DNA of 5,805 bases from Ignavibacteriota bacterium (GTDB lineage: Bacteria > Bacteroidota > Ignavibacteria > Palsa-1295). Where the stretch lies: positions 1 to 5,805 of the forward strand of contig JANYLL010000116.1 of the NCBI GenBank assembly GCA_025357895.1, given 5' to 3'. Of this stretch, positions 1-5,001 are shown in pieces. Positions within the stretch are counted from its first letter, which is position 1; each line of letters opens with the position of its first letter. The position numbers and the translations under genes were made by a program. A model generated the notes under the pieces. That model searched no databases. It saw only the letters and a program-made list of their open reading frames with translations, and was not told where the DNA came from.

Positions 1-1645
1 GAAAAATTTTCCTTCCGGCAGCACCTGCTGTGATTCCGGTAAGATTCACTGCACCGGTGCTCGAAATCCGGAAATACGAGACCGAAGAACTAAGCGCATA
101 ATCATTGGTATTTCCTACGAGTGAAACCGAAGTGTTCGGCGTAAACGATTCGCCGCCTAAAGTCTGTGTTCCCGTCCAAGTATTAGGATTTGCAAGATTG
201 ATCCCCAGCTTATTGGCAGCAACTGTTAATGTAAGATCATGATTGACGACATCACCATTTACTGCGTTCGCAGTAGCAGTGTTCAAACCTGTAGCAAGAC
301 GTCCGCCGATTCCTGCATTCGCGGGATTAATTGTTGGGTTTGGATATGTACCGGTAAGATCACCACCTGCTGCAGAACCTGAAGCAAGAAGAGTACCTGA
401 AGTCGGTAACGTAACGCTTGTAGGTCCTGTCGTTGTAAAGTTTATATTATTTCCGCCGGTTAGCGTAAGAGTCTGTGTTCCGTTATTGACACCCGTTCCG
501 CCATTAGCCGGAGAAAGGATACCTGAAACTTCACTTCCGAGCAAAACGGCGCTTGATGAAAGCAGACCGACATTGCTATTATGCACAACACCCGGCTGAG
601 CGACCAGGGCGCTAAGCGTTGTTGCACCGGTTACAGTAAATGTACCTCCAAGAGTGCCGTTTCCATTGATGTTAAAATTTGCTGTCTGCGGACCTGCGTT
701 CTGGTTCTGAATATAATTATTGGATCCGGAAGGAATATCTCCGGCAGCTAAGAGGCGGAATGTCGGTGCTGCAGCCGGTCCGGCAACAGATGGACCTGCA
801 AATACCGTGAAAGCCGCTTGAGTATTTAAGACCGGAGTTAAATTTATTGCGCCGGTAGCCGAAGCGATATTTCCATATAATGTACCACCGGTAAATGCAA
901 AACTAGTTACGCCGGTATTGGTCAGAAGTCCGCTTCCGCCTAAAGCGATAGATGCGGGACCGCTGATGCCTGTGCCATAGGTAAAGTTAATAGAAGAGTT
1001 CACAAGCGTTGCGTTCGGAATCGAAAGCGCCGGAAAGCTCTGAACGCCGACCCATGTATTTGCATTAGCAAGATTGATGCCATGAGTTGTACCCGTAAAT
1101 TTCAATGTAGCATCAAGGGTGATCTCGCTTGGAGTAGCAGCAATACCTGTTGGATTTCCAAGCAGAGTAGCCGCTGTTTCGTTCTGAACTTTATTGTAGG
1201 TAATTGTTCCGTTGGTGATATCACCAGCAACAATAAGTGACGTTGAAAGCAAGCCGCCTATAGCGTTATGAACAATACCTGCAGCTGCAAAAGGAGTAAT
1301 AGTAAGAGTTGAACCGATGCTGACACCACTGCCAGAGACTAAGCGCATCTTCTCAACGCCATTTGCCTGCATCACAACATCCAAAGCATTGACAGATCCG
1401 AAGAACTGACCTGCCGAAACTGTATTTCCGGTGGTAAGCCACATAGCCGCCGGAAGACCAACGGGTGGAACAGTTACTAAGACACCACCGCCTGCTGGAA
1501 AAATAAAATAGTCCAGCGCATCAACGGTCTGGCCTCGTAAGATCGAGTAATGTCCGGCGCCGTCATCTACCTGAATGTTATGCTGCGCAAAAAGCGGTGA
1601 TGCCGCGATAAGCGTTAAAAGAAAGGCAATAATCCCGTTTTTCAT
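1..1645 (-). CDS. Secreted tail-fibre-like beta-strand repeat protein (5' part, runs off left edge)
   Basis: An uninterrupted frame runs leftward from ATG at 1645-1643 and is still open at the edge after 548 codons. Residues 1-21 are a Sec signal (K3, hydrophobic stretch 5-19, F-A-Q at the likely cleavage site), so the protein is exported. The rest is Gly/Asn/Thr/Ala-rich without Cys, made of modules known from phage tail fibres and large FCB surface proteins: LLGNPTGIAATPSEI (161-175), an AGPSVAGPAAAPTFRLLAAGDIP segment (283-305), NYIQNQNAGPQTANFNI (310-326), PANGGTG (379-385) and GGDLTGTYPNPTI (427-439). Two modules occur twice: GINLANANTW/GINLANPNTW (189-198, 481-490) and VHNAIGGLLSTS/VHNSNVGLLSSS (126-137, 355-366). 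EKMRLVSGSGVSIG (98-111) resembles segments found in proteins ending in a peptidase S74 chaperone, but the C-terminus is outside the window. Likely an elongated surface or secreted fibre; exact role unknown. No Shine-Dalgarno sequence precedes the start; the signal peptide fixes it. Confidence 0.88.
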   Translation of the reverse strand, partial: MKNGIIAFLLTLIAASPLFAQHNIQVDDGAGHYSILRGQTVDALDYFIFPAGGGVLVTVPPVGLPAAMWLTTGNTVSAGQFFGSVNALDVVMQANGVEKMRLVSGSGVSIGSTLTITPFAAAGIVHNAIGGLLSTSLIVAGDITNGTITYNKVQNETAATLLGNPTGIAATPSEITLDATLKFTGTTHGINLANANTWVGVQSFPALSIPNATLVNSSINFTYGTGISGPASIALGGSGLLTNTGVTSFAFTGGTLYGNIASATGAINLTPVLNTQAAFTVFAGPSVAGPAAAPTFRLLAAGDIPSGSNNYIQNQNAGPQTANFNINGNGTLGGTFTVTGATTLSALVAQPGVVHNSNVGLLSSSAVLLGSEVSGILSPANGGTGVNNGTQTLTLTGGNNINFTTTGPTSVTLPTSGTLLASGSAAGGDLTGTYPNPTINPANAGIGGRLATGLNTATANAVNGDVVNHDLTLTVAANKLGINLANPNTWTGTQTLGGESFTPNTSVSLVGNTNDYALSSSVSYFRISSTGAVNLTGITAGAAGRKIF

Positions 1646-1848
1646 GGTTACCCGTGTAATAATAAATGACTAAGCACAGTTCAGACGTGCAAAAACGTCG
1701 AAAAGCCTTTTGATGCAATGTTTTGAATTAATTAAACAAAGGTTTGCCGTGGCAGACATCACTTTGTAATTTTTTACCGATCTTCAAGGAAATCGTGGCT
1801 CAATTTCTAAGAATATCGCTTCTTTATACAGCAAGCGCAAGCAGAACT

Positions 1849-1912
1849 AACGAATGTTGTAAGTTTAATATAGAATTAAAATGAACGAATCTAATGTAAT
1901 ACAAGAACGAAT
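1849..1912. repeat. Three short direct repeats AACGAAT
   Basis: AACGAAT occurs at 1849-1855, 1884-1890 and 1906-1912; the last two extend to GAACGAAT. They lie about 200-270 bp upstream of the secreted-protein start at 1645. Spacings of 35 and 22 bp are near 3 and 2 helical turns, which would suit a DNA-binding protein, but the motif is short and the region AT-rich, so chance is possible. Confidence 0.3.
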
Positions 1913-1969
1913 AAAATGCCTACTTCGACAGTTATTTGTACCCGTGATTGCAAATATACGACAACATTC
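1852..1969. repeat. 9-bp inverted repeat, arms about 100 bp apart
   Basis: GAATGTTGT at 1852-1860 is the exact reverse complement of ACAACATTC at 1961-1969. The arms do not extend beyond 9 bp. Neither arm overlaps a gene. This could be paired regulator sites or coincidence; nothing else supports a mobile element here. Confidence 0.3.
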
Positions 1970-2000
1970 TTTGAAATCCTAATTTTTAAACCATTTTTAT

Positions 2001-2020
2001 GCAACATTATGAAACATTAA
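2001..2020. repeat. Tandem 10-bp imperfect repeat
   Basis: GCAACATTAT is followed directly by GAAACATTAA, 8 of 10 positions identical, placing two AACATTA copies exactly one helical turn apart. More AACATT copies lie at 1962 and 2074. A possible protein-binding site upstream of the small-RNA promoter; weak on sequence alone. Confidence 0.25.
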
Positions 2021-2163
2021 CCGGGTAAAATACCAGCAATTTCTTATATAACAGGAGTTAAGGCACGTAAAAAAACATTCATCAGTTCTTTAGGCTTTTG
2101 CACTATAAGTTCAATAAAAGGAATACCTTAGTTTCTAAAAGTAAGATTTGGTAAAAAATGAGG

Positions 2164-2194
2164 TTGCAACTATTAAAAAGGATTCGTATTTTTG
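2164..2194 (+). promoter_or_regulatory. Bacteroidota-type promoter (TTG-N20-TAnnTTTG)
   Basis: TTG at 2164-2166 is followed, after a 20-nt spacer, by TATTTTTG at 2187-2194, an exact TAnnTTTG -7 box. This matches the known Bacteroidota housekeeping-sigma architecture (-33 TTG/TTTG, spacer about 19-21, -7 TAnnTTTG) and is the best promoter in the window. The -33 element lies inside the palindrome GTTGCAAC (2163-2170). Transcription would start near 2198-2201 and run rightward into the hairpin region that ends in the terminator at 2282-2313. Confidence 0.7.
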
Positions 2195-2198
2195 TAGC

Positions 2199-2313
2199 AG
2201 AATCTATGAGAACCCTGTCACGGGGTAAGAAAAACACAGGCTGCTAATGTATGGTTAGGTAAATGCAGAAGTGTTTTTAGGAAAGGCAAGGTAAGGCTTG
2301 CCTTTTTTATTTT
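2199..2313 (+). ncRNA. Candidate structured small RNA, family not recognised
   Basis: About 115 nt lie between a consensus promoter and an intrinsic terminator, with no convincing protein frame. Visible structure: hairpin 1 at 2212-2226 (ACCC/GGGT plus T-G and G-C pairs, triloop TCA); hairpin 2 with an 8-bp outer stem AAAAACAC (2230-2237)/GTGTTTTT (2271-2278) and inner stem CTGC (2241-2244)/GCAG (2265-2268); then the terminator hairpin. TAGCAG (2195-2200) can also pair with CTGCTA (2241-2246), competing with the inner stem, so two folds are possible if the 5' end includes those bases. I see no 4.5S/SRP tetraloop motif, tmRNA features or familiar riboswitch core. The 3' end converges on the RraA-like gene and overlaps its stop codon. 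It could be a trans-acting sRNA, an unrecognised housekeeping RNA, or an attenuator-like leader; the 13-codon frame at 2206-2247 is probably incidental. Confidence 0.55.
2282..2313 (+). terminator. Strong intrinsic terminator
   Basis: A perfect 9-bp stem AAAGGCAAG (2282-2290)/CTTGCCTTT (2297-2305), loop GTAAGG, is followed by a T-rich tail to 2313. It is oriented rightward and ends the candidate small RNA. Read leftward, the hairpin is followed by CCTAAAAAC rather than a U-run, so it should be poor at ending the RraA-like transcript. The tail overlaps that gene's stop codon (2312-2314). Confidence 0.85.
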
Positions 2314-2959
2314 AAAAGGTTTTAAATTCTCCGAAAAGCTCCTGAGCTGTTTTACCCGATAGCAAACCTGATTCTGTTCTCTTCTCGCCATCGAAAGATC
2401 TATGTAATTCAGTAAATATGATTTCTTTATGCTCCGAAGGAATAACAATCACACCATTCGCATCTCCAAAGATAATATCACGCGGTTTTATTCGTACACC
2501 ATCAATCATAACAGACACACCATACTCAGCCATATATCCCCTTCTTCGAATATCTTTTATACAACGATACGATCCGAAAACAGGAAATTCGAGCCGGGAT
2601 ATCTGTTCAATATCGCGGACTCCTCCATTTACTACAGCACCGCATGCTCCGCGCGTTTTAGCTCGAGTTGACATCAAACCTCCCCATAATGCAGCATCAA
2701 TATCAGAATCTGCCGCAACGACAACGATTGAATCGGAAGGAATCGAATCCACCATCTTTAATAATACATCGATCTCGATATACTCAGAGGTCGGAATAAC
2801 CCGACAGGGATAAGCATAACCGACAACTTTCAAATGAGGATCAGGAAAAATAGATTGTATTGTATGCGGCAGAACATACCCTGAAATCCCAAGCCTATCC
2901 ATTACATCGCTAACCAGAGGCGTAAAAAGAGATCCCAAAAATTCAAGATCAGATGGCAT
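2312..2959 (-). CDS. RraA-like / 4-hydroxy-4-methyl-2-oxoglutarate aldolase-family protein
   Basis: The 215-residue product has the RraA/HMG-CHA aldolase fold signatures: SDVMDRLG (17-24), WGGLMSTRAKTRG (92-104), GAVVNGGVRDIEQI (107-120), PVFG (126-129), a GVSVMIDGVRIKPRD stretch (147-161) and FGDANGVIVIP (164-174). Arg115 and Asp116, the substrate-contacting Arg and metal-binding Asp of the family's RD pair, are present. Members are Mg-dependent class II pyruvate aldolases/oxaloacetate decarboxylases, RNase E inhibitors, or are misannotated as demethylmenaquinone methyltransferase. With sugar-acid genes upstream, a retro-aldol or decarboxylase step on a keto-acid is more likely than RNase control. 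The first motif residue is Asn111 where many aldolases have Asp, and KPRD stands where PGD is common. The start lies 31 bp after the IolB-like stop, so the two are probably co-transcribed; no Shine-Dalgarno sequence. Last gene of the cluster, converging on the small RNA. Confidence 0.88.
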   Translation of the reverse strand: MPSDLEFLGSLFTPLVSDVMDRLGISGYVLPHTIQSIFPDPHLKVVGYAYPCRVIPTSEYIEIDVLLKMVDSIPSDSIVVVAADSDIDAALWGGLMSTRAKTRGACGAVVNGGVRDIEQISRLEFPVFGSYRCIKDIRRRGYMAEYGVSVMIDGVRIKPRDIIFGDANGVIVIPSEHKEIIFTELHRSFDGEKRTESGLLSGKTAQELFGEFKTF

Positions 2960-2962
2960 TAG

Positions 2963-2990
2963 TTCTTAATTTTTAATTTTACATTTTTAA
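2963..2990. repeat. AT-rich 7-bp quasi-repeat between two genes
   Basis: Read leftward, the spacer between the isomerase stop and the RraA-like start is four heptads TTAAAAA, TGTAAAA, TTAAAAA, TTAAGAA followed by CTA and the start codon. It has phased A-tracts and no Shine-Dalgarno motif. It may act as an unstructured A/U-rich translation-initiation region, or be simple-sequence drift. Confidence 0.4.
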
Positions 2991-3785
2991 TTACCTGAGT
3001 CCTGTCGGCATTGACTCAAATCCCACCTGTACATTAACGCCTCCAAGACTTCTCCAGGTATCATCTTCAAGTGAGCATAATGCCCAGCAGAAATTTATCG
3101 GATAACCCGGTGAGGCAACATTAGGATGATAACCTTTAACTATTGTCACTGCATCGTCTTCATAAACCGGCATAGCAAATTCAGGATTTTGCAGATCGGT
3201 ATAAATAAACTGTGTTCCGAAGCCTGGTTTATCCATATCGAAAAAAAGATAAAGTTCTTCGCGTGTAGCAGAATGCTCATGCGGAGGCCAGCTTGTCCAG
3301 TTGCCGGGCTTCGACATTGTCACGCCCATTAATATTCGCGAGCCTTGCACATTCTCGGCAATGACTTTATGAATATCTCTGTAATATGGTTCTTGCCCCA
3401 CATGCAAAGTTAGGCTATCGCTATCTTTCACATCTTTCTGATAATTTACATATTGCACCGAATGTGTTTTTTCTGTCGGGCAGGAAGCTTCAGCAAGATC
3501 AACAAAAAAATCGGTAGTTACTTCGAATGGCATTCCACGAGGAATATAGATTCCATCCAATCGCGAAAGTTCATACGACGAACCACCGACGGTAACGCTT
3601 CCCTTCCCGTGCAAACACAACAGCGTTGTTTCTGCTCCTTCATTCACGCCGTTTGCTTTCGAAGTTTTCTGATCTAAAATTATTCTTCCTGCAGAAAGAA
3701 ATTTGAATTCAGAATTTTTAGGAGTGATCGCAATCGTCCTTCCCTTTTGTGATGCCGTGTTACGAAATAACCAGTTTTTTTGCAT
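2991..3785 (-). CDS. IolB/KduI-family sugar-acid isomerase (5-deoxy-glucuronate isomerase-like)
   Basis: The 264-residue product matches the IolB/KduI family, bicupin metal-dependent isomerases of about 270-280 residues, over its whole length. The C-terminal cupin is clear: GNWTSWPPHEH (161-171), REELYLFF (175-182), GFGTQFIYTD (188-197), DAVTIVKGYHPNVASPGY (211-228). The metal set is His169, His171, Glu176 and His220, with the H-x-H-x4-E spacing of KduI. The N-terminal cupin holds LLCLHGKGSVTVGG (55-68) and LDGIYIPRG (76-84). Details such as GYHP and SPGY favour IolB (5-deoxy-D-glucuronate to 5-dehydro-2-deoxy-D-gluconate in inositol breakdown). However, the KduD-like neighbour would pair more naturally with KduI (5-keto-4-deoxyuronate isomerisation in pectin or glycosaminoglycan breakdown). 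Substrate therefore uncertain. The gene follows the GIY-YIG cassette; a TATATTTG box ends 7 nt before its ATG. Cytoplasmic, no signal peptide. Confidence 0.88.
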   Translation of the reverse strand: MQKNWLFRNTASQKGRTIAITPKNSEFKFLSAGRIILDQKTSKANGVNEGAETTLLCLHGKGSVTVGGSSYELSRLDGIYIPRGMPFEVTTDFFVDLAEASCPTEKTHSVQYVNYQKDVKDSDSLTLHVGQEPYYRDIHKVIAENVQGSRILMGVTMSKPGNWTSWPPHEHSATREELYLFFDMDKPGFGTQFIYTDLQNPEFAMPVYEDDAVTIVKGYHPNVASPGYPINFCWALCSLEDDTWRSLGGVNVQVGFESMPTGLR

Positions 3786-3792
3786 AAAAAAT

Positions 3793-3800
3793 CAAATATA
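3793..3800 (-). promoter_or_regulatory. Possible -7 box just upstream of the IolB-like gene
   Basis: On the minus strand TATATTTG (3800-3793) fits TAnnTTTG exactly, with 7 nt between it and the ATG at 3785. No TTG lies 19-21 nt upstream, because the adjoining sequence is the REP-like repeat. If active, the transcript would start within about 4 nt of the ATG, giving a leaderless or nearly leaderless mRNA. Confidence 0.35.
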
Positions 3801-3801
3801 T

Positions 3802-3834
3802 TTGTGTCATTCTGAGCGCAGCGAAGAATCCCGT
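3802..3834. repeat. REP-like inverted repeat, left arm
   Basis: This 33-bp arm is the reverse complement of 4174-4216 in three exact blocks: 14 bp (3802-3815 with 4203-4216), 8 bp AGCGCAGC (3815-3822 with 4191-4198) and 12 bp (3823-3834 with 4174-4185). It is itself imperfectly palindromic (ATTCT at 3809-3813, AGAAT at 3825-3829). It encodes the last eight residues, RDSSLRSE, and the stop codon (3809-3807) of the GIY-YIG gene. The core resembles the CATTCTGAGCGnAGCGAAGAATC repeats that are scattered in many bacterial genomes. Confidence 0.85.
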
Positions 3835-4139
3835 GATGGTTGCACCGATATTTCTCTATTAAACCATTCTTCACTTAAATCTTTGAGAGAAGGGTTCAAA
3901 GTTGCAATTAAAGCATCTTTTTTTTGTCGTATCCAACCTTTGATTTGTTTTTCTCTTGCTAAAGCATCCGTTATTTCATGAAAAGTCTCAAAGTAAATTA
4001 ATCTATCAACATTGTATTTAGAAGTAAATCCTTTTATAAGTTTATTTTTATGTTCATAAACCCTCCTCTCCAAGTTATTCGTTACACCAGTGTATAGCGT
4101 TCGGTGCTTATTCGTCATCATGTAGATATAATATGACAT
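3807..4139 (-). CDS. Small GIY-YIG nuclease-family protein
   Basis: The 110-residue product matches the short GIY-YIG/UPF0213-type family related to the UvrC N-terminal nuclease domain. The GIY motif appears as YIY (4-6) and the YIG motif as YTG (16-18), followed by the usual GVTNNLERRVYEHKN run (18-32). Arg25/Arg26, His30, the AREKQIKGW segment (61-69) with the presumed metal-binding Glu63, and Asn82-Pro83 are all kept, so the core looks catalytically intact. Family members usually end near DLSEEW (88-92 here). The tail beyond is variable, and its end, SRDSSLRSE, is translated from the adjoining REP-like repeat. The gene interrupts an otherwise metabolic cluster and has no evident role in sugar-acid breakdown. 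No Shine-Dalgarno sequence or clear promoter precedes the ATG at 4139. Its function in the cell is unknown. Confidence 0.88.
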   Translation of the reverse strand: MSYYIYMMTNKHRTLYTGVTNNLERRVYEHKNKLIKGFTSKYNVDRLIYFETFHEITDALAREKQIKGWIRQKKDALIATLNPSLKDLSEEWFNREISVQPSRDSSLRSE

Positions 4140-4173
4140 ACCTAATATGGATCGTGATTTTTTTTATACCTTA

Positions 4174-4216
4174 ACGGGATTCTTCACTACGCTGCGCTTC
4201 GTTCAGAATGACACAA
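4174..4216. repeat. REP-like inverted repeat, right arm
   Basis: This 43-bp copy is the inverted partner of 3802-3834, about 10 bp longer owing to extra bases around the central GCTGCGCT block (4191-4198). It starts ACGGGATTCTTC and ends TCAGAATGACACAA. It lies between the dehydrogenase stop codon (10 bp away) and the GIY-YIG start (34 bp away), so a read-through transcript would contain both arms and could fold into a large stem enclosing the nuclease gene. Confidence 0.85.
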
Positions 4217-4226
4217 CAATAATTTA

Positions 4227-4994
4227 TCACCATCCGTTAAATCCCCCATCAACCGTCATGATATGCCCATGCATATAATCCGAAGCAGACGAAGCAAGGA
4301 AAATAAATGCTCCGGCTAATTCGTTCGGGTCGCCGAATCTTCCGGCTGGTATGCGCGATAGAATTTGTGCCGAGCGTTCCGGATTTTTCCGCAATGCTGA
4401 TGTTGCATTCGTCTCGAAATATCCAGGAGCTATGGCATTTACATTGATATTATGTTTCGCCCATTCATTGGCAAGCGCTTTTGTAAGCTGTGCTACTCCG
4501 CCTTTTGCAGCAGCATAAGCAACGACATTCACTCCGCCGGAAAACGAAAGAACCGATGCAATATTAATAATTTTTCCGCCGCCGGTTTTCATCATTTCTT
4601 TTGCGGCATCTTGCGACCAATGAAAAACAGAACTCAGATTTGTTTCGATCACTTCATCCCAATCTTTTTCGGAATATTCAAGCGCAGGATCTCTGCGAAT
4701 GATGCCGGCATTATTTATTAGGATATCTATTTTGCCACAATCACGCGTTACATCTGCAATGATCTTCTTTCGTAAGTCATCATTGGTTACATCCGCTTCA
4801 AATATCTTTGATCGTTTCGGATCACTCAGAAGCGTACGCGTTTCTTCTAAACTTGCAGAATCCCTGCCGATAAGAATGACATTTGCCCCTGCGCCATTCA
4901 ATGCAATAGCCGCAGCCCGTCCCAAGCCGCGTGAGGCTCCGGTGATGATGGCAGTTCTGCCAGATAATCCGAAAAGATTTTGTAATGCTTCCAT
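4227..4994 (-). CDS. kduD: KduD-like SDR dehydrogenase (2-deoxy-D-gluconate 3-dehydrogenase / DKII reductase family)
   Basis: A complete classical short-chain dehydrogenase of 255 residues, the usual length. The NAD(P)-binding TGASRGLG is at 18-25, NNAG at 94-97, Asn119, and the catalytic Ser147, Tyr160 and Lys164 have correct spacing. Several stretches closely match KduD as I remember it: IIRRDPALEYSEKDWDEV (98-115), GGKIINIASVLSFSGG (139-154), ANEWAKHNINVNAIAPGY (175-192), RSAQILSRIPAGRFG (207-221) and LASSASDYMHGHIMTVDGG (233-251). KduD interconverts 2,5-diketo-3-deoxygluconate and 2-keto-3-deoxygluconate with NAD(H) in uronate breakdown; related enzymes act on gluconate or deoxygluconate, so the symbol is provisional. 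The start fits: F-G-L-S-G at 8-12 precedes the first beta strand as in relatives. A TATTTTTG box lies 7 nt upstream and a dyad about 100 bp upstream. First gene of the cluster; cytoplasmic. Confidence 0.93.
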   Translation of the reverse strand: MEALQNLFGLSGRTAIITGASRGLGRAAAIALNGAGANVILIGRDSASLEETRTLLSDPKRSKIFEADVTNDDLRKKIIADVTRDCGKIDILINNAGIIRRDPALEYSEKDWDEVIETNLSSVFHWSQDAAKEMMKTGGGKIINIASVLSFSGGVNVVAYAAAKGGVAQLTKALANEWAKHNINVNAIAPGYFETNATSALRKNPERSAQILSRIPAGRFGDPNELAGAFIFLASSASDYMHGHIMTVDGGFNGW

Positions 4995-5001
4995 GGTAAT
5001 T

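Larger units (their letters stand above)
1646..2163. other. AT-rich intergenic region with short repeats
   Basis: This stretch separates the leftward secreted-protein gene from the rightward candidate small RNA. No frame looks like a gene: the longest ATG frame I followed is 33 codons (1881-1982), without ribosome site or recognisable product. Present instead are three AACGAAT copies (1849, 1884, 1906), a 9-bp inverted pair GAATGTTGT (1852-1860)/ACAACATTC (1961-1969), a decamer-spaced doublet (2001-2020), two copies of TACCCGTG (1649-1656, 1939-1946) and a small hairpin GACGT/ACGTC (1684-1688/1695-1699). On the minus strand TATATTTG (1958-1951) matches a -7 box but has no TTG at proper spacing; if used, it would give the secreted-protein mRNA a leader of about 300 nt. 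Confidence 0.6.
3802..4216 (-). mobile_element. Putative GIY-YIG cassette bounded by inverted REP-like repeats
   Basis: A 415-bp unit consists of one GIY-YIG gene between two inverted arms whose outer ends both read TGTGTCATTCTGA or its complement. It fills nearly all of the gap between the dehydrogenase stop (4227) and the isomerase start (3785). Homologous GIY-YIG genes are common and often multicopy, and I recall them beside such repeats, but I cannot check that here. No clear target-site duplication is visible and no transposase is present. Mobility by nuclease-assisted repair or gene conversion is inference; an old genomic repeat simply next to a housekeeping-type gene is the alternative. 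Confidence 0.45.

Noticed and set aside
243..599. 118-codon plus-strand frame rich in Pro and Val
   Set aside because: It lies wholly antisense to the fibre-like protein gene, whose signal peptide and modules make the minus strand the real one.
1881..1982. 33-codon plus-strand frame (starts MNESNVIQERIK)
   Set aside because: Short enough to arise by chance, with no ribosome site, no nearby promoter and no recognised homologue; not called as a gene.
2206..2247. 13-codon frame MRTLSRGKKNTGC inside the small RNA
   Set aside because: It could be a leader peptide, but the codons overlap stable hairpin arms and no ribosome site exists; incidental is more likely.
2282..2305. Bidirectional terminator also ending the RraA-like transcript
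   Set aside because: Read leftward, the stem is followed by CCTAAAAAC and has no U-run.
2199..2313. 4.5S/SRP RNA, tmRNA or a known riboswitch
   Set aside because: The SRP GGAA-loop helix, tRNA-like ends and riboswitch cores that I know are not visible; left as an unassigned RNA.
2418..2813. 131-codon plus-strand frame
   Set aside because: Antisense shadow of the RraA-like gene with no family resemblance.
3703..3981. 92-codon plus-strand frame containing CHSERSEESRD
   Set aside because: The HSERSEES string is the REP-like repeat read on the opposite strand; the frame overlaps two better minus-strand genes.
3802..4216. CRISPR array or insertion sequence with transposase
   Set aside because: There are only two inverted copies and no regular spacers, and the enclosed gene is GIY-YIG, not a transposase; no target-site duplication was seen.
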